Assembly (NCBI RefSeq): GCF_003595215.1
Contig: NZ_QYZP01000001.1
Location: 868,001-932,000 of the forward strand
DNA: 64,000 bases
Origin: Nesterenkonia natronophila
GTDB taxonomy: Bacteria; Actinomycetota; Actinomycetes; Actinomycetales; Micrococcaceae
Direction of reading: 5' to 3'
The notes under the pieces were generated by a model. The model ran no database searches and was not told the origin of the DNA. It saw nothing but the letters and a program-made list of their open reading frames with translations. How positions within the stretch are numbered: position 1 is the stretch's first letter; every line of letters begins with the position of its first letter. A program made the translations under genes and the position numbers. Shown here one piece after another: positions 1-8,152 of the stretch.

Positions 1-4
1 GGAG

Positions 5-247
5 TCAGAGGTGGGAGAGAGCAGCGCTCTCACGGCGTTCCATCCATACGACGTAGTAGCCGGTGAGGAAGACGGAGACGGGCAGCGTGGCGAACATCAG
101 CCATGCCACCAGCGAAACCTCAGCAACGTAGACCTCAGTGGGCCACCAAATGAAAATGACTGCGGACATCAGAAGCAGCACCGCTAAGAGGATCATCCCC
201 GGATCAGATGCAATGCGCTTCGGCGTGAGATACGGTTCCTGCGTCAT
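5..247 (-). CDS. Small two-helix membrane protein
   Basis: An 80-residue protein with two hydrophobic segments (about residues 17-36 and 42-68) separated by a short polar turn, and a charged C-terminus containing WMERRES. It starts 3 bases after the stop of the cyclodeaminase-like gene, so the two are probably co-transcribed. Small proteins of this size and topology often precede a sodium:solute symporter gene (for example the DUF997 and DUF3311 types), and such a gene could lie just beyond the window edge. I do not recognise a specific family signature. Function unknown; the coding call rests on length, membrane pattern and tight spacing. Confidence 0.6.
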   Translation of the reverse strand: MTQEPYLTPKRIASDPGMILLAVLLLMSAVIFIWWPTEVYVAEVSLVAWLMFATLPVSVFLTGYYVVWMERRESAALSHL

Positions 248-250
248 GGG

Positions 251-1219
251 TTATCCCCTGTCTTTCAAATAGATCGATGAAACCACAGCGAGGTCCTGCC
301 AAGGCATGCCCGTTCCTTTGAAGAGTTTGGGGCGGTCAGACGGCAGTTCGGCATCCCCAGCGACGAGGTCGCGAAGGGCCACGGCGTCCTTCCAGCTGAA
401 CGCTCCTTCCTCCACAGCCATGATGAGGTCCCCGGCCTCGGCCTGAGCAGATTGCAGCGACTCGATGACGCAGGCTGAGCGTCTGACCAGGGAGGCGTCG
501 ACTTCTCGTGAATCGGGATCATGGGAACCGATCGCAGCTACTACTGCGTGATTCTGCACGAGGTCACCGTCGAACAACGGTGTGCTGGCCGATGTGCAGC
601 ACAGGATGACATCCGCCTCGGCGACTGACTGACTGTCGCCGGCAGAGGCAGAGATGCCCAAGTTCTGGACCTGACGAACGAGGGTCTCAACGCGGTCCGG
701 AGTGCGACCGACGATATCCACGTGGTCGGGGGAGAAGACCGTGCTGACAGCTCGGATGTGCGGCAGGGCCTGGACGCCGGTCCCGAACAGCACGAGGCGA
801 CCGGAGGCTCGCGATGTCAGATGGCGGACAGCCAGCGCTGTCACTGCCGGGGTGCGCAGAGCGGTCAGGGAAGCGCCGTCCAAAATGGCAACGGGACTGA
901 GGGAGTCTCCTTCAAACAAGACGTAGACTCCCTGGATCACCGGGAGTCCGGCATCCTCGTTTCCGGGCCGCAGAGTGATGAGTTTGGTTCCACACCACTG
1001 GTTGGTGGCAGAGGGCATCTGCAGCAACTGGCCATGGGGGGTGGTATGGCGTGTGCGAGATCCGTCCTGTTCTGGGTCGAAGCCGTCTTTCAAGGTCTGC
1101 TCAAGGACGTCGACCGCTTCCTCCATGGAAAGAAGCGCGTTGACTTGCTGCCCTCCGATCCAGTGGGGTGGTGGGGAGTCCTTCTCTTGTGCGGGTGGGA
1201 TGTTCAGCTCGCTATTCAT
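251..1219 (-). CDS. Ornithine cyclodeaminase/mu-crystallin family protein
   Basis: A 322-residue protein of normal length for the family. The N-terminal half has the substrate-domain pattern GTKLITLRPGN near residues 77-87 and the RTPAVTALA stretch. The middle carries a Rossmann dinucleotide-binding motif, LVLFGTGVQA (about residues 142-151), followed by VDIVGRTPDR. Members are NAD(P)-dependent ornithine cyclodeaminases, alanine dehydrogenases, ketimine reductases or amino-acid dehydrogenase relatives, so the exact substrate is not assignable. An AGAGGGG ribosome site lies just upstream of the ATG. The divergent amino-acid dehydrogenase gene across a 233-base gap supports a role in amino acid catabolism. 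Confidence 0.85.
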   Translation of the reverse strand: MNSELNIPPAQEKDSPPPHWIGGQQVNALLSMEEAVDVLEQTLKDGFDPEQDGSRTRHTTPHGQLLQMPSATNQWCGTKLITLRPGNEDAGLPVIQGVYVLFEGDSLSPVAILDGASLTALRTPAVTALAVRHLTSRASGRLVLFGTGVQALPHIRAVSTVFSPDHVDIVGRTPDRVETLVRQVQNLGISASAGDSQSVAEADVILCCTSASTPLFDGDLVQNHAVVAAIGSHDPDSREVDASLVRRSACVIESLQSAQAEAGDLIMAVEEGAFSWKDAVALRDLVAGDAELPSDRPKLFKGTGMPWQDLAVVSSIYLKDRG

Positions 1220-1452
1220 GGGGCCCCTCTGCCCTAATCGAGTTATCGCTTACCATCAACTCATGTCGATCATAGTGAGGTATCTCACAAATGGGAAGGG
1301 GTTCGGCGAAGTTCATGCCCAGGTCTGAATAGTGGTCGTCCGAGAGAAAGCAATCCTTACGCCTCCTTCTTGACTCGGTGGGCTCCCGACCTGGAAGCCT
1401 GTCGCTTCCAGTGCCAGGCTGAAGGGGTTCACGCTAAGAGACTGGAGTGTCA

Positions 1453-2613
1453 ATGTCTGCTGATCCACTTGTGTCCATTGATCATTGGGGTCCGGAGAAG
1501 GTGGTGATCGTCTCTGACCGAAAATCGGGGATGCGCGGAGTACTGGTGATCGACAACACCGCCCGTGGCACCGGGAAGGGTGGGACGCGCATGAGCCCCA
1601 CTGTGACGGTGGGAGAGGTGTCCCAGCTGGCCAGGACTATGACGTGGAAGTGGGCCGCCGTCGACCTCTTCCACGGTGGTGCTAAGGCGGGCATTCTTGG
1701 AGATCCGCGTTCCCTCGATAAGGAGCGAATCCTTCGCGCTTTCGCACGTGCCTTGGCCGACGAGGTGCCGAGAGACTACGTCTTCGGGCTCGATATGGGT
1801 CTGGCCGAAGAGGATGCGGCGATCTTTGTGGATGAGCTCAATGATCGTGGCGCCTCTACGGGGCTTCCTCGCGACCTTGGTGGCCTGCCCTACGATCAAT
1901 TGGGTGTGACAGGCTATGGCGTGGCCGAAGCATCCGATGCCGCCGCGCAGCACGCAGGGATCGATCTGAAGAACGCGCGCGTCGCGGTGCAGGGATTCGG
2001 TGCCGTTGGCCGGGCCGCCGTGGAGCGCCTGCACGCCTTAGGCGCCCAGGTGACCGCCGTCTCAACGGTCGCTGGTTGCATTTGCGACCCCAACGGTTTG
2101 GACGTGCCGAGCCTGGTGGCTGCTTCGAAGGCTGCCGGAGACGATGCGCTGCGGGAGCATGCATCATTCACTGCCTCACCCCAGCAGCTGTTCAACATAC
2201 CGGTTGATGTGCTGATACCAGCTGCAGCCGCAGAAGCGATCACTGAGGAGGTGGCACGCAACACCACTGCGCAACTGATCGTCGAGGGCGCCAATCTGCC
2301 GACCACGGCCCGGGCGAGGGAAGTTCTGCATCAACGGGGTATCGCCGTGGTGCCGGACTTCATTGCCAACGCCGGAGGGATCATTGCTGCCGCGCATTCC
2401 AGTGATGCGCGCTATTCCCCATTTGTGGTGGATCCCGGCGGGGTCTTCTCAATGATCAGCGAGAAGCTGAGAGCGAATTCGGTCCGCGTGCTGGCTGCAA
2501 GCCAATCACAGGATATTTCCCCGCTGAAAGCCGCGCATCACCTCGCCCAAGACCGCGTGATGTCTGCAATGCGGGCCCGAGGCTTCACCCCAGAGTCCAC
2601 TCCAGCGGGGTGA
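1453..2613 (+). CDS. Glu/Leu/Phe/Val dehydrogenase
   Basis: A 386-residue amino-acid dehydrogenase that oxidatively deaminates an amino acid to its 2-oxoacid using NAD(P)+. The glycine-rich substrate region GTGKGGTRM and the catalytic lysine motif HGGAKAGI are present in the N-terminal domain. A Rossmann motif, VQGFGAVGRAA, begins the C-terminal coenzyme domain. A GTG six bases upstream gives two more residues, but it overlaps the GGAG ribosome site, which is correctly spaced for the ATG at 1453. Length and the FIANAGGIIAAA segment resemble leucine/valine dehydrogenases more than the longer glutamate dehydrogenases; that is inference. A fused 2-oxoacid dehydrogenase E1 lies nearby and could use the product. 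Confidence 0.9.
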   Translation: MSADPLVSIDHWGPEKVVIVSDRKSGMRGVLVIDNTARGTGKGGTRMSPTVTVGEVSQLARTMTWKWAAVDLFHGGAKAGILGDPRSLDKERILRAFARALADEVPRDYVFGLDMGLAEEDAAIFVDELNDRGASTGLPRDLGGLPYDQLGVTGYGVAEASDAAAQHAGIDLKNARVAVQGFGAVGRAAVERLHALGAQVTAVSTVAGCICDPNGLDVPSLVAASKAAGDDALREHASFTASPQQLFNIPVDVLIPAAAAEAITEEVARNTTAQLIVEGANLPTTARAREVLHQRGIAVVPDFIANAGGIIAAAHSSDARYSPFVVDPGGVFSMISEKLRANSVRVLAASQSQDISPLKAAHHLAQDRVMSAMRARGFTPESTPAG

Positions 2614-2634
2614 CGCCTCGGACCCCATTCGCAG

Positions 2635-2660
2635 CCCCAGCTTAACCGAGCAAGCTGGGG
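2635..2660. terminator. Hairpin between convergent genes
   Basis: A perfect 9-base-pair inverted repeat (CCCCAGCTT, then 8 bases, then AAGCTGGGG) lies between the end of the amino-acid dehydrogenase and the end of the convergent LysR gene, overlapping the last LysR codons. Position suggests a bidirectional terminator, but there is no T-run on either side, so this is inferred from the dyad and context. Confidence 0.5.
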
Positions 2661-3568
2661 GAAGAATGTCGAGAAGAAAGATTGGCCGCCTCTGTCTGAA
2701 TCGTGGCTATCAGAGAGTCCACAGCTGGGTCGGCTGAACCTTTGATGGTGAGGAGCTCAATGTGGCGCCGGATCGTGAAATCGGTCGGGGAGAGGGTGGT
2801 CAGATCTGAGCGGTTGCCGTATGCCAGCAGCGGCACCGCTGCCACTCCCAGGCCGGCCAGAACAAAGCTTGCGATGACGTCGTAGTCGTTGGTTCTGTAC
2901 TTGATCTCCGGAGAGAACCCGGCTGCAGCGCAGGCTCGTTCAACTGCTAGGTTTCCTGCGCTTTCTTCCCGCGTGGAAATCCACGGCGCTTCAGCGAAGT
3001 CGCTCAGCGTGAACTCGCGCCCCGCGGTCTGATAACTGGGCGGCACCAGAAGGCGCAGCTCTTCGGCCATCACCGGCGTCCGGTGGACAGCAGCGGGCCA
3101 CCCGCGCGGCACCAGGTCATAGCGGTAGGAGACGAGCAGGTCCAGATCACCTTCCAATAGCCGCGGAACCAGAAACTCCGGCTCGCCGTCGTGGAACCTG
3201 ACCTCAACATCTGGAAAGACCCGGGAAAACCGGCCGAGCACTGCGGGAATCAGCACTTCGCTGGCAGTTGGGAACGACCCTAGACCCAGCCGACCGCGAG
3301 CACCTGTAGCCATCTCACCCACCGCCTGCTCCAGCGCGTTCAGGGCGCTCAAGGTTTCCCCGGCTCGCTCGCTGAGCATACGTGCCGACTGTGTGGCACG
3401 TATGTTGTGGCCGTAGCGTTCGAAAAGAGTAAGCCCAGTTTGTGTTTCAAGGGCGCTTATCTGTTGCGAAACCGCTGACCCCGTGTAGCCCAATTCGCGC
3501 CCCGCTGCGGCGAATGAGCCCAGTCGCATGACCACCGAGAAGGTTCGCAGATGAAGAGGGTTGAGCAT
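2642..3568 (-). CDS. LysR family transcriptional regulator
   Basis: A 308-residue protein with an N-terminal LysR winged-helix DNA-binding domain (about residues 1-60, LRTFSVVMRLGSFAAAGREL then the recognition helix GSAVSQQISALE) and a C-terminal periplasmic-binding-protein-like effector domain (about 88-295). The length is typical. It lies 69 bases downstream of the fused E1 gene on the same strand and converges with the amino-acid dehydrogenase, so either is a plausible target. No operator could be assigned. The effector is unknown. Confidence 0.9.
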   Translation of the reverse strand: MLNPLHLRTFSVVMRLGSFAAAGRELGYTGSAVSQQISALETQTGLTLFERYGHNIRATQSARMLSERAGETLSALNALEQAVGEMATGARGRLGLGSFPTASEVLIPAVLGRFSRVFPDVEVRFHDGEPEFLVPRLLEGDLDLLVSYRYDLVPRGWPAAVHRTPVMAEELRLLVPPSYQTAGREFTLSDFAEAPWISTREESAGNLAVERACAAAGFSPEIKYRTNDYDVIASFVLAGLGVAAVPLLAYGNRSDLTTLSPTDFTIRRHIELLTIKGSADPAVDSLIATIQTEAANLSSRHSSPSLLG

Positions 3569-3637
3569 AAGAGGATCTTACGGCACGTTGAACCCGTGGG
3601 CTGAGGTAAGGACGAAATGGGCTTCCTAGATCAGCAC

Positions 3638-5863
3638 CTACTCCAGGAGTTCATGGACGGCGCGGATGATTTCATCTTCGCTCAGAAGCACGGTCTCTGC
3701 TGCCGGGCCCAGGGGGAGGAAGCTGTCCGCACTGGTGACCCGAGATAGTCTGCCCCGGTAGCCACCGTCGATCAGACTGGTTGTCACCGCTTCCGAGACA
3801 CCACCGCTGCGGCGGGTTTCATCCACAACCATCACAGCCTCGAAATCTGCAGCGACTCTGCGAAGTGCCGCTTCGGGCAGCGGCGCCAACCACCGCAGGT
3901 CGACGACTGTGGAGTGAACGCCGGATTCGGCCAACGTGTCTGCGGCTCGCAGACTCATGGGGACACCATTGCCGAAGGTCACCAGCAGCACGTCCTTGCC
4001 GGCACCATGTCTGGCGATCTCACCCAGAGGTGTCGCTGCATGGGGTGCTTGTGGGGGAGGGTAGGCAGCAGTCCACCCACTGTCGCCTTTCTGGTGCAGA
4101 TCTCGGGTGTGATACAGCGCGATCGGCTCCAAGAAGACACAAACTCGGCCATCACTGCGGGCCAGTTCGAAGCAGGTTCGCAACAGCCCCGGCGCCTCGG
4201 CTGGGTGGCTGGGCACCGCAAGAATGACCCCGGGGATATCACGCAGCACGCTCAACGAGTTGTCATTGTGAAAGTGGCCACCGAAGCCTTTCTGATAGGC
4301 CAGCCCCGCGACTCGGACCACCATGCCGTTGTGGTACTGACCGGCGGAAAAGAACCGCAGGGTCGCCGCTTCCCCCCGGAGCTGGTCCTCGGCATTGTGC
4401 AGGTATGCCAGGTACTGGATCTCCGGGACAGGGACATAGCCGGCCAAGGCAGCACCCAGAGCCGTGCCTAGGATGGTCTGCTCGTCCAAGAGCGTGTCGA
4501 AGATCCGTCTGCCGCCGAACCGCTTGCGCAACCCGCGGGTCACCCCATAGACCCCACCCTTGACCGAGACGTCCTCTCCGAATACCAGCACCCGTTGGTC
4601 GGCTGCCATCTGGTCGGCCAAAGTGGCGTTGATCGACTGCGCCAGCGTCAACGGTTTGCCGTCCTCGGGCAGCTCGCGGCCCCATATTTGTTGCCTGGCT
4701 GCGTGACTAGGCACCACCGGTTCCGCAGGTGCAGCTTCCGGCAGGGCCAGCGGGCTCATCACCGAGTCGCGGCTGGCCAGCCGAGGGGTGTCGAGAATAT
4801 TCTCCGCACCGCGCATGACATGGTCTCGTGCGTCCTCATACTTCTCGACGACTTCGGAGGCGGTCATGATCCCTCCGTTCACCAGACTGAACGCAGTGCG
4901 CAGCAGCGGATCCCTGTTGTAGTCGGAGAGGATCTCTGACTGGGTCCGATACGCGATTTCAGCATCGGACCCGGCATGTCCCATGAAGCGCACAGTCTTC
5001 AGGTGCAGCACCGCGGGGGAACGGGATTCGCGCACGCTGCTCACCGCTTCAGAGGCCACCTCAAGCAACGAGGCGGGCTCGGCGCCGTCGGCGTACCAGT
5101 ACGGGAGACCGGGGATGTTGCGCAGCGCCGCTTCAGTCCATCCGGGCGGAGTTCTGGTGCTGATGCCAATGTCATTGTCCTCGCACACCAGCAGCACCGG
5201 ACAGTCCAACCCTCGGTGGTGCAGATAGGCGGCGGCGTTGAAAGCCCCCGCAGCAGTTGAGTGGTTGGCCGAGGCGTCGCCAAAACTGCACAGAACAATA
5301 GCGTCATCGGGCCAAGGGGTCTCGTCGCTCGCAGCCCTTGCCATTCCCAGCGCATACGCCAGGCCCACGGCACGCGGAATATGGGAAGCAATGGTGGAGG
5401 TTTGCGGGATGATGTGCAGGCCGGGGTGCCCGAACACCTTGTGCCGGCCACCTGACATCGGGTCATTCGTTGCTGAGGTCAGGCTGGCGAGCACATCGGC
5501 GATGCCGTGCTCGCTGCCTGCCAATCCGGCCCGCGCCGCGTAGAACCCGCCGGACCGGTAGTGCAGCAGGGCCGGGTCAGTGACCCGAGAAACCAGGCCC
5601 AGCACAGCGTTGCTCTCATGACCTGCTGAACCGATCGTGTAATAGCCCTGCCCCTTGGCCTGCAACCAGCGGGCGGCGAAATCCAAATGCCGACTCTGTG
5701 CCTGGGCGGTGAACAGGGCACGCAAATCAGCGGCGTGCCCGCTGACCCGCTGTTGGTCGCCAGACGGCTGATGCGCTTCCATAGTGCTTACGAAGTGCTC
5801 GTCGATGGTCTTCAATCTTTTCCTCCGGTTAGGCGCCCAGGGGCACTCCCCAGCCTGGCTCAT
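3638..5863 (-). CDS. Fused alpha-beta E1 of a 2-oxoacid dehydrogenase
   Basis: A 741-residue thiamine-diphosphate enzyme carrying both E1 halves in one chain. The alpha-like part (about residues 40-370) has the TPP/Mg motif GDASANHSTAAGAFNAA followed by CEDNDIGIST. The beta-like part (about 395-741) begins LAQSINATLADQM and has GEDVSVKGGVYGVTRGL, a hallmark of branched-chain-type E1 beta. The predicted reaction is decarboxylation of a 2-oxoacid and acyl transfer to a lipoyl E2. No E2 or E3 gene is adjacent, so partners must be encoded elsewhere. The far upstream ATG is used because a weak GAGGG ribosome site precedes it; an ATG at 5782 would remove 27 poorly conserved residues. Confidence 0.85.
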   Translation of the reverse strand: MSQAGECPWAPNRRKRLKTIDEHFVSTMEAHQPSGDQQRVSGHAADLRALFTAQAQSRHLDFAARWLQAKGQGYYTIGSAGHESNAVLGLVSRVTDPALLHYRSGGFYAARAGLAGSEHGIADVLASLTSATNDPMSGGRHKVFGHPGLHIIPQTSTIASHIPRAVGLAYALGMARAASDETPWPDDAIVLCSFGDASANHSTAAGAFNAAAYLHHRGLDCPVLLVCEDNDIGISTRTPPGWTEAALRNIPGLPYWYADGAEPASLLEVASEAVSSVRESRSPAVLHLKTVRFMGHAGSDAEIAYRTQSEILSDYNRDPLLRTAFSLVNGGIMTASEVVEKYEDARDHVMRGAENILDTPRLASRDSVMSPLALPEAAPAEPVVPSHAARQQIWGRELPEDGKPLTLAQSINATLADQMAADQRVLVFGEDVSVKGGVYGVTRGLRKRFGGRRIFDTLLDEQTILGTALGAALAGYVPVPEIQYLAYLHNAEDQLRGEAATLRFFSAGQYHNGMVVRVAGLAYQKGFGGHFHNDNSLSVLRDIPGVILAVPSHPAEAPGLLRTCFELARSDGRVCVFLEPIALYHTRDLHQKGDSGWTAAYPPPQAPHAATPLGEIARHGAGKDVLLVTFGNGVPMSLRAADTLAESGVHSTVVDLRWLAPLPEAALRRVAADFEAVMVVDETRRSGGVSEAVTTSLIDGGYRGRLSRVTSADSFLPLGPAAETVLLSEDEIIRAVHELLE

Positions 5864-6058
5864 GCCGAGCCCTCAGTACAGCGGCCCAGCGCACAGTCTG
5901 CTAAACGTGGCCCCAAGAATCCTTGTCCTCGGGCACCGTGTGACCTGGCCGCTCCGTTCTATCGGTCGGCCACGTCAGCTGCCACTATGGTGCCAGTCTG
6001 CCTCACGGGCGGGCCGTCGGCGGTACACTACGATGCGGACTGAACGGAGTGAGACTGA

Positions 6059-6781
6059 GTGGCGGATACAGACCCGATCATCGCTGTGGTGCCCTGCCGG
6101 GCTGGCAGTGAACGCGTCAAGCAGAAGAACACCCGTCCTTTCGCCTCCTACCAGGGCGGTCTGCTGGAGCTGAAACTGAAACAGCTCACGCGCACCCCAG
6201 GCATTGATCAAATTATCGTTTCCTCCAATGACCCGGCAGTGTTGGACTACACCGCAGGTTTCGCCCGCACCCACCAGGATGAGCGGATCGTGGCGTTGGA
6301 ACGTCCAGACGAACTGGGGCGCTCCTCCACGCCGATGAGCGAGTTCATCGACTATGTGGCGCAGCTGCAGGACACCGGGACCATGTGCATGACACACGTG
6401 ACCCACCCGCTGATCGGATCCCACCACTTCACCGAGCTGATTGCCGCATGGCGTGCCGCAGCCGCCCGCGGACACGACAGCCTGCTCACTGTCACCAAGC
6501 GCCAGACCTTCCTCTGGGATGAGAAGGGGCCATACAACTATGACCCCACCGCGGAGAAGTGGCCCCGCAGTCAAGACATCACCCCGCTGTTTGAAATCAA
6601 CCACGGCGCCTACCTGATCCCATTCGCGGTCATGCGGGAGGCCGGCGACCGGGTGGGGCACAATCCACATATGTATGAGCTGCCGGAAAGCGTAGTGCTC
6701 GACATTGATTGGGAGGACCAGTTCAACCTGCTCGAAGACATTGTGCGTGCCAAAGAGTTGCGGGGCATCAGTATCCTCTGA
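6059..6781 (+). CDS. Acylneuraminate cytidylyltransferase family protein (CMP-sugar synthetase-like)
   Basis: A 240-residue protein with the N-terminal CMP-sugar synthetase signature VVPCRAGSERVKQKNTRPF (residues 10-28), which binds CTP in NeuA and KdsB enzymes. It is followed by QIIVSSNDPAVLDYT and a conserved C-terminal VLDIDWEDQFNLLE. Family members couple CTP to sialic acid, Kdo, pseudaminic or legionaminic acid. No nonulosonate synthase (NeuB) is in the window, so the sugar is unknown. The GTG start has GGAG nine bases upstream. It opens a same-strand cluster with an ATP-grasp gene and two GT29-like proteins, suggesting it supplies an activated sugar donor for a surface polymer. Confidence 0.85.
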   Translation: MADTDPIIAVVPCRAGSERVKQKNTRPFASYQGGLLELKLKQLTRTPGIDQIIVSSNDPAVLDYTAGFARTHQDERIVALERPDELGRSSTPMSEFIDYVAQLQDTGTMCMTHVTHPLIGSHHFTELIAAWRAAAARGHDSLLTVTKRQTFLWDEKGPYNYDPTAEKWPRSQDITPLFEINHGAYLIPFAVMREAGDRVGHNPHMYELPESVVLDIDWEDQFNLLEDIVRAKELRGISIL

Positions 6782-6813
6782 CCAGATGCCTTTGCGGACC
6801 GTGGAAGGTTCGT

Positions 6814-8050
6814 GTGTTAGAACAAGACATCACCAGCTTCCGGTGCCGACGCATCACCACGTGACCAGAACGGAAAGACGCTCATTCAGAATCTCCCAGC
6901 TGCCAACGAGTCGCCCTTTCTCCGCTTCACCGCTGCTGAGTTCCGCAGGCGCGGCACTCAACACCGAAAGGACCTCTCCAACAAGACCAACGTCCACCAG
7001 CTCCTGGAAGACAAGACGCTGGGCGGCACGAAGATCGGCCTGCCCAAGCAGCATGCGGTGCTGACATCCACTGAGCAGATCACCCCAGAGGTGTTGGGCG
7101 AAAGAGTGGCACTGAAGTTTGCTCAGGGATGGTCGGCAAAGGGCGTCATGCTGTTGGAGCGCACTGGGGAGGACACCTACTTCGACCACATGGCGCTGCG
7201 CGAATGGAGTCTGGAAGGCATTCGCGAACACCAAGACGCGGTAGCCACCAGGTTTCGACGCAAGAATCCAGCCTGGATTGTCGAGGAACTGCTGCGCGGC
7301 GCTCAGCCAGGGATGGTGCCCTTCGACTACAAGTTCTACATGTTTCAGGGGCAGATCGGGATGGTCGCGCAGATCGACCGAAACTCCTCCCCACCGCGCA
7401 TGGTCAAGCTCGACCGAAACCTCAAACCACTCATCGCTGGCCGCGACTACCGGTTCAAGCCCCAAGACCTCCAAGCTGGGGTGCCCATCGTCCCGCGCTC
7501 AGCGGTGATGCTCTCCCGGTGGGCCATAGAGCTCTCACATATGACTGATGCACCATTCGTCCGGGTGGACCTCTACGACACCGCCAACGGGCCCTACTTC
7601 GGTGAATTCACCTTCTCCTCAGGCGCTGAGTTTCGGGGCACCGTCACCTACAGCGACAGGCTTCTGAATCACTTCGACAAGCTGTTCCGCGACGCGGAGA
7701 AAAGATTAGAAGGAGAGGCCCTTGAGCAGCCCCGGGGTTGGAGCACACTGCTGCAGTCACTGGACCCCGAAGAGCTCGCACCGCATCCGCAGATCCCGCT
7801 GACTGAATATGAACGCTACGCGTACTTTCTCTACAACCAAGGCAGTCTGGGCGGGGCCCGTCTGGCCCAAGCGCAAGAGCGGCTCCTGAAGGATGACGGT
7901 CACCCGAAAGTCACTCGCTACCTCAGCGACGCTCACCGGGCCGCAGGACGGCGAGCCCAGGTCCCACGCAAACCCATCACACCGGTGATCCTGAGGACCG
8001 CACGGAAGGTTTACAGAAAAGCTTCTCAGCGCAGTCAGCGTCCAGGCTGA
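6814..8050 (+). CDS. TupA-like ATP-grasp family protein, 5' end frameshifted
   Basis: The uninterrupted frame has its first standard start only at GTG 7058 (330 residues). Family-like coding clearly continues upstream without a start codon: ANESPFLRFTAAEFRRR (from 6902), then NKTNVHQLLEDKTLGG, back to a TAG at 6818. A good ribosome site, GGAAGG at 6803-6808, precedes GTG 6814 in another frame, which reads 16 codons to TGA at 6862. Removing one base at 6862 joins the two frames into about 411 residues. TupA-like proteins are ATP-grasp ligases linked to teichuronopeptide and other cell-surface polymers. Motifs include ALKFAQGWSAKGVMLLER, VEELLRG and the ATP/Mg segment PFVRVDLYDT. The frameshift could be real, programmed or a sequence error. 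Confidence 0.75.
6862..6862 (+). other. Apparent +1 frameshift site
   Basis: One extra base at or near position 6862 separates the short well-initiated frame (GTG 6814 to TGA 6862-6864) from the long ATP-grasp frame. Dropping this T gives a continuous reading ...RRITT-DQNGKT... The exact base is not determined. Confidence 0.45.
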
Positions 8051-8137
8051 CAAACGCGCAGAGCGAGGCCCGTATGGATCCTGGAGGCAGGAAGAGCTGG
8101 ACTGGGCTGGGCTCCCACCCTCCTGAGGACCACTGGC

Positions 8138-8143
8138 TAGACT
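8138..8143 (+). promoter_or_regulatory. Probable -10 box for leaderless mRNA
   Basis: TAGACT ends 9 bases before the ATG of the first TPR/GT29-like gene and no ribosome site lies between, which fits transcription starting at or next to the start codon. Confidence 0.5.
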
Positions 8144-8152
8144 GGCTCACCG

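Noticed and set aside
6705..7064. 119-residue open frame between the CMP-sugar synthetase and the ATP-grasp gene
   Set aside because: It starts inside the synthetase gene in another frame and covers the region where the ATP-grasp frame clearly encodes family-like sequence.
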